Shown here: positions 1 through 7,067 of the stretch, one piece after another
How positions within the stretch are numbered: the stretch's first letter is position 1
Layout: the number at the start of each line of letters is the position of its first letter
Assembly (NCBI GenBank): GCA_024278645.1
Contig: JAJRST010000078.1
Location: forward strand, 1 to 9,556
Reading direction: 5' to 3'
DNA from: a bacterium
GTDB lineage: Bacteria; Zhuqueibacterota; Zhuqueibacteria; Residuimicrobiales; Krinioviventaceae
Length of the DNA stretch: 9,556 nt
Position numbers and translations under genes: made by a program
The notes under the pieces: model-generated
Told to the model about the DNA's origin: nothing
Seen by the model: only the letters and a program-made list of their open reading frames with translations
Database searches by the model: none

Positions 1-19
1 CAAAGCGCCGAACGGCTCG

Positions 20-2329
20 CTATCTCATCAACGCCATTTCCCGCACCTCGGTGAAATCTCCGGCTTTTAACCGGTAAAAATAAACGCCGCTCGGCGCCTG
101 TCGACCGCGTTGGTCTCGCCCATCCCAGGTCGCCTCGTACTCTCCGGCGGGTTTTTCACCCTCGATCAACCTTCGAATCTCCTTGCCCAATGAATTAAAA
201 ATCGAGAGTTCTACAAAAGTTGCAGCCGGCAGGCGATACTGAATTGTCGTCGATGGATTAAAGGGATTAGGATAATTCTGCTGCAATTGAAAATCAACGG
301 CGACGCGATCACGTTGTTCTTTTTTCTCTATGAGTGTTTTAACGCCGGAATAGACCAGGCCGATTTCCTCTTCGCTGAGCGCGCGGTTGTAAACCTGCAC
401 ATTATCGATGGCGCCTTTGAAATAAGAGTTGATATTTTCACCTAGCCTGGCAACCTGTCCGGTTTTTACCTGACCGGACAGCCCGCCGTGCGAATCCATG
501 AGCGCCCCGTTCATATAAATCATCGCCTGGCTGCCGTCGTAAACGCCGACAATATGCAGCCATTCATTGAGCGGCAAGTCGCTCTCTTTGATGCCAGGGC
601 GTTCGGCGCCGGAGGTGGTTGTGACCTTGAATCTCAGTTCGCCGTTGCCGCGATCCTCGTAAAGGACATAACAATCCTGATCCGAATCGTAAATCGGCCC
701 ATAAGAGCCGGACATCTCGCTCGGCAGCACCTCCAGTTTAACCCATGCGGAAAGGGTCACGGCGTCATTATTGACGTTCAGACTCTCCGAATTCGGCAAT
801 TGCACATAGTCGTCCTTGCCGTCAAAATACAGCCCGTTGGCTAATTTTCCCTCCGTCCAGGCGACGCCGTTATAAAGCACGCCCGTATTGTCATTGCCGG
901 AAATATCCCGGATGGTCTCGCCGACGCCTTCATCCATACTCCAGGCGGCGATCAGCCCGGATGGGAAGCCATGATGCCTGAATTCGGCGGTCAAATCATT
1001 TGCGGCGTTGGGAACGCGCGCCAGGTCCTTGATATGTTTGACGACGACTTGATAGAGAACGCCTTCGGATAGCTCGGATGTACGCAGAACAACCGTTTTT
1101 CCGTTCAGAGCCAGCGTCGCCGAGTCAACGGTCGCCGAGTTGTCGATCTCATAGTTGGAGATATCCGTGGCCATGGCCTCGTTGATGCGCTCGCTGAATT
1201 CGATGTAAAGCGTCGTTGCTTCGCCGCTTGCTATGACATTGATAATCTCGGGCGGCTGTGCGTCGTTTTCAGTGGTGGCGAAAACGGCGTTGCTGAAATT
1301 GTCGCTTTTCAAGCCGGCGTAATTGACGGCTTTGATGCGGTAGTAAAAAGTCGTGGCTTCCTGAAATGTTTCGTCGGTAAAAGTCGTCGTATTGCCAACG
1401 GAGGCTAAAAGAGCAGCGGCGTCGGCGGTTGTGTCCCGGTAGATTTCGTAACCGGCAATGCCGGACTCCGGGTCTACGGCCGGCTGCCACTTTAGGGCGA
1501 TGCTCGTGCCGGAGACCGTCGCTTCTTCGGCAGCCACATCGGACGGCGGCGAGACGTCTTCCAATATGGCGCGCAACAACTGCGGGTAATTGGTGATGAT
1601 GCCGTCGATGTTCAGCGCGATCATTTCGCTCATTTCAGCGGCGCTGTTCACGGTCCATCTCCAAACCTCAATATTGTTCTGATGCGCATAGTCGATCAAA
1701 TCAGGATCGGCGACGCCGCCGGCGCCGACAGCTTGGGCGTCTATCCCCTTTGCCTTGTCGATTTTTTCCGTTGACATAACCTCGAACAGATATAACACCG
1801 GAATAGCCGGGTTGAGTTGCTTTGCCAGCGAGATTTGCTCAAAGTTGAAAGAAAAGATGATGACCCGGGATTCCATGTTCAGCTTTTCAATCAGGTCGAC
1901 CACCTTTTCGACGATCCCGGGCGCACTCGCCTTTATTTCGACGCACACTTTGACGTCATTTTCCTTGCCGACGAGCAGCGCTTCCTTCAGGGTCGGTATT
2001 TTTTCTCCGGCGAATTGCTCATCAAACCAGGAGCCGGCGTCTAACTCTCGCAGTTGTGCAAAAGTCAGCAAACTGACAAAACCCGAACCGTCGGTCGTTC
2101 GATTGACGGACTTGTCGTGAATGACTACAAGGGAATCGTCTTTTGAAAAATAGACATCCAACTCAAAATAGTCCGCACGAAATTCGGCTGCTTTTTTGAA
2201 AGCGGCCAGCGTATTTTCCGGCGCCACGGAAGATGCTCCACGATGAGCAATCACTTTGGTCTCTGAACGGATTTGCGAGAAAAATGATACAACTATCAAA
2301 GCGAATAAAGCAATTTGTTTTCTATGCAT
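20..2329 (-). CDS. Secreted multidomain glycerophosphodiester phosphodiesterase with FN3, Ig-like, LamG and FlgD-like C-terminal domains
   Basis: This 769-residue exported enzyme probably hydrolyses glycerophosphodiesters to glycerol-3-phosphate and an alcohol outside the cytoplasm. Residues 1-22 form a signal peptide. A GDPD TIM barrel follows (about 24-258) with the expected catalytic and metal residues: HRG (29-31), PEN (37-39), E56/D58 in FELDV, H71 in the HD pair, and E131/K133 in EIK. Then come an FN3 domain (about 262-352), a bacterial Ig-like domain (about 355-455), a LamG/concanavalin-like domain (about 460-665) and, from about 680, a tail with NYPNPFNPSTT and a final SGVYFYRL motif. 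Such tails in FCB bacteria belong to type IX or related secretion. Plain GDPDs are about 240-350 residues, so two thirds of the protein is accessory, possibly for binding glycans or cell surfaces. The ATG at 2329 is preceded by AAGGAG (2335-2340). The enzyme class is secure; the substrate is not known. It ends 20 bp from the window edge. Confidence 0.9.
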   Translation of the reverse strand: MHRKQIALFALIVVSFFSQIRSETKVIAHRGASSVAPENTLAAFKKAAEFRADYFELDVYFSKDDSLVVIHDKSVNRTTDGSGFVSLLTFAQLRELDAGSWFDEQFAGEKIPTLKEALLVGKENDVKVCVEIKASAPGIVEKVVDLIEKLNMESRVIIFSFNFEQISLAKQLNPAIPVLYLFEVMSTEKIDKAKGIDAQAVGAGGVADPDLIDYAHQNNIEVWRWTVNSAAEMSEMIALNIDGIITNYPQLLRAILEDVSPPSDVAAEEATVSGTSIALKWQPAVDPESGIAGYEIYRDTTADAAALLASVGNTTTFTDETFQEATTFYYRIKAVNYAGLKSDNFSNAVFATTENDAQPPEIINVIASGEATTLYIEFSERINEAMATDISNYEIDNSATVDSATLALNGKTVVLRTSELSEGVLYQVVVKHIKDLARVPNAANDLTAEFRHHGFPSGLIAAWSMDEGVGETIRDISGNDNTGVLYNGVAWTEGKLANGLYFDGKDDYVQLPNSESLNVNNDAVTLSAWVKLEVLPSEMSGSYGPIYDSDQDCYVLYEDRGNGELRFKVTTTSGAERPGIKESDLPLNEWLHIVGVYDGSQAMIYMNGALMDSHGGLSGQVKTGQVARLGENINSYFKGAIDNVQVYNRALSEEEIGLVYSGVKTLIEKKEQRDRVAVDFQLQQNYPNPFNPSTTIQYRLPAATFVELSIFNSLGKEIRRLIEGEKPAGEYEATWDGRDQRGRQAPSGVYFYRLKAGDFTEVREMALMR

Positions 2330-2403
2330 GTTTACTCCTTGTCTGATCTTGTACGCCCGGATCGTAAATAAATTATTGAAATTTTTTAAGGATACATATT
2401 CTC

Positions 2404-2409
2404 ATTATA
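2404..2409 (-). promoter_or_regulatory. Candidate -10 element for the GDPD gene
   Basis: The minus strand reads a perfect TATAAT here, 75 bp upstream of the GDPD start codon. At 17-18 bp spacing only a poor -35 match (CTCTTT) is visible, so this is a candidate from the -10 alone. Confidence 0.3.
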
Positions 2410-2534
2410 AAAAACAACAAGGAAATAAAGAGACTTTTTCCGCAAAGCGAAAGCGCTGCCGGGGGATTCGAATGGCCGCGTCGAACGTTTTTATGGTATG
2501 AGAATGCAAAAAGATCAAATTTTATACATTTTTC

Positions 2535-2563
2535 TTGACATTTTATTTCATTGTTGCTATCTT
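2535..2563 (+). promoter_or_regulatory. Sigma-70-type promoter of tRNA-Phe
   Basis: A consensus -35 TTGACA (2535-2540) is followed after exactly 17 bp by TATCTT (2558-2563). Transcription would start near 2570, about 8 nt before the mature tRNA 5' end. This is the best promoter in the window and suggests that housekeeping promoters here are of the ordinary TTGACA/TATAAT kind rather than the Bacteroidota -33/-7 kind. Confidence 0.75.
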
Positions 2564-2577
2564 GCAAGACTTGATGT

Positions 2578-2650
<73 letters not shown>

Positions 2651-2655
2651 CTTTA

Positions 2656-2690
2656 AAAAGCCTCTGGTAACCATCAGAGGCTTTTCTGTT
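2656..2690 (+). terminator. Rho-independent terminator of tRNA-Phe
   Basis: Six bases after the tRNA, AAAAGCCTCTG (2656-2666) pairs perfectly with CAGAGGCTTTT (2675-2685), and a G-T plus a T-A pair close an AACC loop. The T-rich end of the stem (TTTTCTGTT) supplies the release tract. The matching A-run on the 5' side means it could also stop transcription on the other strand. Confidence 0.85.
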
Positions 2691-2848
2691 CAAGTCGGTC
2701 CGCATGTTTTTCCTTCAGGTTTTTCATGTCGCTATTTCCAAATTAAAATATAACTTCCCAATGGTTGCAAATATTCGCTGCTTTTGCCGCCTGTTTTATT
2801 GGAGGAGTGAAATTTTGTTAATGGCAACTCTGTTTTAGTTGCTGGTTT

Positions 2849-2854
2849 TATAAT
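2849..2854 (+). promoter_or_regulatory. Candidate -10 element for the beta-barrel operon
   Basis: A perfect TATAAT lies 66 bp upstream of the ATG at 2921 and would start a leader of about 60 nt. No good -35 is visible at 16-18 bp. The rest of 2691-2920 holds no gene I can support. Confidence 0.35.
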
Positions 2855-2920
2855 AACAAAAAAGCGTCGATCCGGGCCAGTCTTCCATTACGGGATCAAA
2901 AGCAATTACCTGGAGGTCTA

Positions 2921-3580
2921 ATGAACTATCTCACGCGGTTCATCTTTTTTGCTCTGATTTTCCTTTTAATTCACCCGGCCCTGGGGCAATACCACGCTGG
3001 CGTTTATGGGGGGCTTTACAGCTCCAAATTGAGCGGCGATTCCCCATCCAAATGGCATTACTTGTCGCAAACTGGTCTGGCTGCCGGTGTGATCGCAGAA
3101 ATTAACCTGACGCATGATGTGAGATTGTCCCTGCAACCCGGCATCCTGCAAAAGGGCGCTAAAATTGGCGTCGACGTTCCGGGCGAGCGAGACCCAAAGG
3201 ACAGCCTGTCGGTAAAATTGAACTATGTATCGCTTCCCATTCTCATCAAAATAATTCATGACAATGGCAAAGTCTTTTTGTCCGGCGGCGTCGATCTTGG
3301 TTTGCTGCAGGATGCATCATACAAAGCGCTTGAAGGTAATGGCGACAGTCAGGATCTCACGGATTATTTTGACGCCATCGATATCGCTGCCATGTTTGGC
3401 GTGGGATTCATCTTTCCCATAGGCCGATCCATGCTGCAGATAGAATTGCGCTATACCCAGGGACTGCTGAACATCAGCAAGTTTGCATCAGAGAATCCGG
3501 ATCGTTATCTGCCGCCGGAATTCAAAACGAAGGGATTGCAGATTTTGGCGGGCGTTTCGGTGCCCTTTGGCAAACAGTAA
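2921..3580 (+). CDS. Outer-membrane beta-barrel protein, PorT-like family
   Basis: This 219-residue exported protein probably forms a small outer-membrane beta-barrel. Residues 1-22 make a clear signal peptide (Arg6, then a hydrophobic core ending HPALG) with cleavage before QYHAGVYGG. The mature part alternates short amphipathic strands with turns: GGLYSSKLSGD, RLSLQPGILQKGAK, KLNYVSLPILIKI, FLSGGVDLGLL, MFGVGFIFPIG, LQIELRYTQGL and LQILAGVSVPFGK. This order, including the LSLQPG and YVSLPILIK stretches, is typical of the PorT/OMP_b-brl_2 families common in Bacteroidota and relatives. The start is well supported by GGAGG at 2912-2916, four bases before the ATG. A second exported barrel gene follows after 23-32 bp, so the two are probably co-transcribed. 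The family level is fairly secure; no ligand or partner can be read from the sequence, and PorT itself (a gliding/secretion component) is not implied. Confidence 0.75.
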   Translation: MNYLTRFIFFALIFLLIHPALGQYHAGVYGGLYSSKLSGDSPSKWHYLSQTGLAAGVIAEINLTHDVRLSLQPGILQKGAKIGVDVPGERDPKDSLSVKLNYVSLPILIKIIHDNGKVFLSGGVDLGLLQDASYKALEGNGDSQDLTDYFDAIDIAAMFGVGFIFPIGRSMLQIELRYTQGLLNISKFASENPDRYLPPEFKTKGLQILAGVSVPFGKQ

Positions 3581-3612
3581 ACGAAAGAGCATCATTCATA
3601 AAGGTGAACCCG

Positions 3613-4599
3613 ATGATGATAAAAAATTGTCGTCTTGTTTTGATCGTTATTTTTCTTTTTGGTTTGCCAATCCCAAAGACGCCGGCGCAAACCCCATCGA
3701 CGTCGCCTGTTTCTTTGAAAACAAAAATTCCACATTTGGCGAACCACAAGTTCGTCGTCAACCCGATGGTGAGTGATCCGTTTATACAAACCCATTTTCG
3801 CAATACGCTGGGATTCGGGCAGGCGCTGGACATGGATTTGCCAATCCTGGTCATAGACGATGAGACTGTTTGGGGCATTCGCGGCGACCTCATGTTTATC
3901 GGACTGGACTTTGAATACCAGATCGCATTCAAGGAATGGATGGCCGCATTTGTCAATTTTAATATATACGGTCGCCTTGGCTCCGGCGTGCAGTCCATGC
4001 TTGCCCAGGGCGTTTCCGCGGCGACGAACATGGAACTGGGCTGGATGTTCAGGCTGCATCATGGTGATCGTACAATGCTTTCCGCGACAGTCAATCTATG
4101 GAACAGCAGCGGAACAATCGTCAATTTTTATGATTTTCTCATCGGCATTATTGAGGAAGGGGGCCTGACGCCGGAGAATCAATTGGTGCGCAAGCGCCCC
4201 TTTTTACGCGGCGGCGGCGGCTTGCGATATGCCTGGGCGGCGAGCGATTTGATCGGCGTGAACCTGCTGGGCGAAATCGCGTACGGTGAATCCGTCGATC
4301 GCCGCGAAAGCAACAAAATATATTTCAACGCCGGCGTTTCGACGGATATCGATCTCAGGCACACAAGAGTCAAGATTCCCGTGGGGTTTGCAGTCGGCGG
4401 CGGCGTCGACTCTTTCCCCAGCGGCGGCGACAACACCATTGACCGCAACCTGATGCAGTCGTTTTTAAGAATATCCTACACCGGACGCGACGACTTTTTG
4501 TTGAGCCTGGATATGACATGGTCCCGCTTTTCCATGAGACAGCTCGACCAGACGGTGAATGCTGCAATGACGACGATCAATATGAAATATTTTTTCTGA
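3613..4599 (+). CDS. Exported beta-barrel outer-membrane protein of unknown function
   Basis: About 328 residues. I do not recognise a named family. Residues 1-25 are a signal peptide (KNCR, then LVLIVIFLFGL, cleavage near TPA-Q). The mature chain is rich in alternating polar and hydrophobic strands with glycine turns (for example LRGGGGLRYAWAA, VNLLGEIAYGES, FNAGVSTDIDL, IPVGFAVGGGVDS) and ends in aromatic residues (INMKYFF), as outer-membrane barrels recognised by the BAM complex do. No catalytic motif is evident. A GTG at 3604 could add three residues, but it lies inside the ribosome binding site AGGTGA (3602-3607), so I prefer the ATG at 3613 (spacing 5) or 3616 (spacing 8). It follows the PorT-like gene closely and probably shares its transcript, which ends at the 4612-4642 stem-loop. 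A transport or structural envelope role is an inference. Confidence 0.65.
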   Translation: MMIKNCRLVLIVIFLFGLPIPKTPAQTPSTSPVSLKTKIPHLANHKFVVNPMVSDPFIQTHFRNTLGFGQALDMDLPILVIDDETVWGIRGDLMFIGLDFEYQIAFKEWMAAFVNFNIYGRLGSGVQSMLAQGVSAATNMELGWMFRLHHGDRTMLSATVNLWNSSGTIVNFYDFLIGIIEEGGLTPENQLVRKRPFLRGGGGLRYAWAASDLIGVNLLGEIAYGESVDRRESNKIYFNAGVSTDIDLRHTRVKIPVGFAVGGGVDSFPSGGDNTIDRNLMQSFLRISYTGRDDFLLSLDMTWSRFSMRQLDQTVNAAMTTINMKYFF

Positions 4600-4611
4600 G
4601 CAGGGCGTCAT

Positions 4612-4642
4612 GCCGGATTGCCCTTGACAGCGGCAATCCGGC
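4612..4642. terminator. Stem-loop between convergent operons, likely bidirectional terminator
   Basis: GCCGGATTGCC (4612-4622) pairs perfectly over 11 bp with GGCAATCCGGC (4632-4642) around a 9-nt loop. It sits 12 bp past the stop of the beta-barrel gene and 6 bp past the symporter stop on the other strand. The plus-strand tail is only moderately T-rich (TTGAGTTT) and the minus-strand side has no T-run, so its terminator role rests mainly on stem strength and position. Confidence 0.6.
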
Positions 4643-4648
4643 TTGAGT

Positions 4649-5449
4649 TTATGCCGTGCGGGTAGCTTTATTAAAAAGATGAAAAACGAGCGCGAAAAAG
4701 ATGAGGGCCGCTGTGCCCAACGCGCCCATGAGAATCGAGTCGATCGAGCATTCAAACCAGGACCAGGAAGGCGGCAGGTCCCTGGCGAACGTGCCCCAGG
4801 TGATGACGCCGACGCTGATGGCGATAGTGACGATTCCCTGCCAAACCTTGATGCGCGCCCTGAACAGGGCCAGCAGGAACAGGCCCAGAATGCCGCCGCC
4901 AAAGATGCCGGATATTTCCCACCATACATCCAGGGCGCTCTGGGCGCGAATCATCAAAAGAGCAAACAAGATGCCCAGAATGCCCCAGAACAGACTGGAA
5001 CCGCGCAGAATGGCAATGCTCTGTTTTTCCGAAATGTCCGATTTGATAAAGCGCTTGTAAAAATCGAGCAGCAGGACAGTAGCCGAGCAGTTGAGCGCCG
5101 AATCCACCGTGCTCATCGCAGCCGCGAGAATGGCGGCGACGATCAGCCCCTTCAAACCGATGGGCAACTGGGTGGCAATGTAAAAGGGGAACACCTGGTC
5201 GCCTTTGACGATGTCCGGCGACAGCACCGCGCCGCCCGGCGAATAAAAGGCGTACAAAGCCGTACCGATATACAGAAATATGGCCGTCAGCGGTATGTAG
5301 ATCAGCATGGCGATCCATACGGAACGTTTGGCTTCCGCCTCCGTGGCCACTGAGGCATATTTCTGCACATAGTTTTGATCCGCAATGAGGTTGCGAAGGT
5401 TTTCGGTGACGCCGTAGATGATCATCACCCAAATCGTTCGCGAGGTCAA
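4649..5449 (-). CDS. C-terminal half of the SSS symporter, expressed only if translation restarts at TTG or reads through
   Basis: The frame continues directly after the TAA for 266 codons and ends with its own TAA. The codon next to the stop is TTG, a possible start, so termination-reinitiation at TAATTG cannot be excluded, but no Shine-Dalgarno sequence precedes it. It keeps the conserved core (GLKGLIVAAILAAAMSTVD at about 98-116 of this half, DQNYVQKY near 24-31) and about seven hydrophobic segments. No frame damage has accumulated here, so the interruption is recent or an artefact. Confidence 0.5.
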   Translation of the reverse strand: MTSRTIWVMIIYGVTENLRNLIADQNYVQKYASVATEAEAKRSVWIAMLIYIPLTAIFLYIGTALYAFYSPGGAVLSPDIVKGDQVFPFYIATQLPIGLKGLIVAAILAAAMSTVDSALNCSATVLLLDFYKRFIKSDISEKQSIAILRGSSLFWGILGILFALLMIRAQSALDVWWEISGIFGGGILGLFLLALFRARIKVWQGIVTIAISVGVITWGTFARDLPPSWSWFECSIDSILMGALGTAALIFFALVFHLFNKATRTA

Positions 5450-6133
5450 TTAAAAGTCGGCGCTGCCGAGGCTGAATTTGTGCGCGTCGAAAGCGTTTTG
5501 TATTAAAAAGTCCGGTTTTGAAAAAACCGCCACGGAGAGGGCGCCGGCGCAAAACAAAATGCCAATGATCATGATGGCCGATTGCATGACGTCGGTCCAG
5601 ATGACCGCCTCCATACCGCCGAGCATGGTGTAGATAATGGTTATCACGCCGATGAAAACAATGATCGCCGCAAGGTTCCAGGGCATAAAAGAGCTGAGCA
5701 GCAGGCTGGACAGGTACAGAATGACGGCGATGCGCCCGACCATGAAAAGAATAAAGGAAAAAGCGGCGTAGATGCGGCCATAGGCGCCCAACCGTTCCTC
5801 GAGAAACTGGTACACCGAAATCATCTTCATCTTTCGGTAATAGGGTATGACGTACTTTGTGACAATAAAGGCGATGGGTGGAATGGTCAGCGAAAAAATC
5901 AACGGATGCCAGTTATCGTCAAACGCCTTGCCCGGCGTGGCGATATACGAGATGCTGCTTGTATAGGCGCTCATCACCGCCAGGCCGGCGGCCCATGCCG
6001 GAATGGAGCGATCGGCGACCATAAATTGCGTCGATGTTTTGGACTTTCGAAAATAATAGGCGCCCATGCCCAAGAGAACCGCGGCATATAAAAATAGAAC
6101 GGCGATGTCGATGCTGTGTAAATACCCGGTCAT
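5450..6133 (-). CDS. N-terminal half of the SSS symporter (translatable part before the TAA)
   Basis: These 227 residues are what ribosomes starting at the well-placed ATG (AGGAG seven bases upstream) would make. They carry about six membrane segments: roughly 8-28, 45-66, 74-97, 118-149, 152-170 and 183-205. The chain stops in the loop before the next helix of the family fold. The helix with the STVDSALN segment, where I expect the second half of the Na+ site, is absent, so this half alone should not transport. Confidence 0.7.
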   Translation of the reverse strand: MTGYLHSIDIAVLFLYAAVLLGMGAYYFRKSKTSTQFMVADRSIPAWAAGLAVMSAYTSSISYIATPGKAFDDNWHPLIFSLTIPPIAFIVTKYVIPYYRKMKMISVYQFLEERLGAYGRIYAAFSFILFMVGRIAVILYLSSLLLSSFMPWNLAAIIVFIGVITIIYTMLGGMEAVIWTDVMQSAIMIIGILFCAGALSVAVFSKPDFLIQNAFDAHKFSLGSADF

Positions 6134-6143
6134 AGATTGTCTC

Positions 6144-7067
6144 CTATGTTTTATATAAACGCTGTGTCAGCCTGCTTACCACACGATGAAGTTGCTCTAT
6201 TTCCATTCTTTCGGAGGAGGATAAACGTTTGGGGTCGGTCACACGCGTAAAAAGTTGCAGGGGAACGCCTTCGAGCTGCATGTGATACTTGGCGTTCACC
6301 GGATAAAGCTGGCGTTCGACAAGCGAAGCAAACCCCATCATATCGAAAGCTTCTTCAACCAGCTCGCCGCCTTGCCGGTAATGCTCAACGCCCCACACAT
6401 ATAATTCCGGATGAAAATTGGCCATAACGCCGCTATAGCCGGAAATGCCGATTTTCAACGATTCGTACAACGTGGCGGCGTTGGCGTTGAATATTTTCAA
6501 CCGCCCGTTTACCGCCGCCATCTTTGCCCGCATATCCTCGATTTCGCAACTGGTGTCTTTGAGAAAGTAAACACGCTCCGTCTGCTCGCAATGCTGCATT
6601 AACGCCGGCGACAACAGACGCTTGTAGGGATAGGGGCACTCGTAAAAGCCCAGGGGCATGGAGGGCGGAAGTGCGTCGAGAATGCGATCGAGGTTTGACT
6701 TGAAAACGTCATCGGATTCGTCGTGCTCCGCCAACCGGTTGCTGACCAGAACGAGAGCCTGAATGCCGGTGTCCGCTAGCTGTTGAAGCTCGTCAATTTG
6801 ACCGGCTATCTGGTCGGCAATATGACCCGAAGCCATCACCGGCACCCGCCCCGCTGCTTTTTTGACGACAAACGAGGCCAGTTCGAGACGCTCCTCAAGA
6901 GACATAACCCACATTTCACTCGATTGACAAACGGCGAAAAGCCCGGCCACGCCGCGATCAATGTACCAGTCGACCATTCTCTCCAAAATGGCATAGTCAA
7001 TCGAATTTGAATCGGTAAACGGCGTGATCATTGTCGGCCATACGCCGTTTGGAATAACATCATTCAT
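6144..7067 (-). CDS. DapA/NanA-superfamily class I aldolase or lyase (dihydrodipicolinate synthase family protein)
   Basis: This 307-residue cytoplasmic TIM-barrel enzyme should form a Schiff base with pyruvate or a 2-oxo acid and make or cleave a C-C bond. The Schiff-base lysine is K170 in VYFLKDTS, the catalytic tyrosine is Y142 in GFYECPYP, and the pyruvate-binding loop is CQSSE (47-51) where DapA has GTTGE. A barrel glycine motif GYSGVMANF follows near 210. The replaced TT pair, the absence of the DapA-type arginine after YNVPS, and the setting beside a symporter and a sugar-type phosphatase argue against lysine biosynthesis. They favour cleavage of a sugar acid or sialic-acid-like compound. 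Length is normal for the superfamily (about 290-310). The ATG overlaps the stop of the HAD gene as ATGA, so the two are translationally coupled; a weak GGGA lies upstream. The superfamily is secure; the substrate is unknown. Confidence 0.85.
   Translation of the reverse strand: MNDVIPNGVWPTMITPFTDSNSIDYAILERMVDWYIDRGVAGLFAVCQSSEMWVMSLEERLELASFVVKKAAGRVPVMASGHIADQIAGQIDELQQLADTGIQALVLVSNRLAEHDESDDVFKSNLDRILDALPPSMPLGFYECPYPYKRLLSPALMQHCEQTERVYFLKDTSCEIEDMRAKMAAVNGRLKIFNANAATLYESLKIGISGYSGVMANFHPELYVWGVEHYRQGGELVEEAFDMMGFASLVERQLYPVNAKYHMQLEGVPLQLFTRVTDPKRLSSSERMEIEQLHRVVSRLTQRLYKT

Larger units (their letters stand above)
4649..6133 (-). pseudogene. Sodium:solute symporter (SSS family) gene interrupted by one in-frame TAA
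   Basis: Reading through the TAA at 5450-5452 gives one continuous frame of 494 codon positions, the usual length of an SSS-family Na+ symporter. Family marks occur on both sides: SAYTSSISYIATPG (about 55-68) and GGMEAVIWTDVMQ (172-184) before the stop; AAAMSTVDSALN (337-348) and LLLDFYKRF after it. No residues are missing at the break: FSLGSADF, stop, then LTSRTIWVMIIYG, which matches the pattern FSLGS-x-x-x-S-LT-x-x-TFW that I recall for relatives, so TCA (Ser) to TAA is the simplest origin. TAA is used as a normal stop by the same gene at its end. The ATG at 6133 has AGGAG at 6141-6145, overlapping the stop of the upstream lyase gene by two bases, so it is the third gene of the operon. It is either a recent pseudogene, an assembly or read error, or a rare readthrough case. 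Confidence 0.8.

Noticed and set aside
2761..2838. 25-codon plus-strand frame, or a shorter TTG/ATG version near 2815-2821 behind GGAGGAG
   Set aside because: Too short to support, odd composition for the long version, and the GGAGGAG is poorly spaced from the ATG; no leader-peptide logic is visible.
3604..3612. GTG start three codons upstream of the second beta-barrel gene's ATG
   Set aside because: The GTG is part of the AGGTGA ribosome binding site that serves the ATGs at 3613 and 3616.
4643..5353. 236-residue plus-strand frame opposite the symporter
   Set aside because: It is highly charged and low in hydrophobic residues, as expected for the antisense of a membrane protein, has no family resemblance, and lies opposite conserved symporter motifs.
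5450..5452. Genetic-code reassignment of TAA
   Set aside because: TAA ends this same gene and the PorT-like gene at sensible family lengths, so it works as a stop here.
6144..7067. True DapA (4-hydroxy-tetrahydrodipicolinate synthase)
   Set aside because: The GTTGE loop is CQSSE and the YNVPSRT-like segment is YECPYPYK, and the neighbours are catabolic rather than lysine-biosynthetic.
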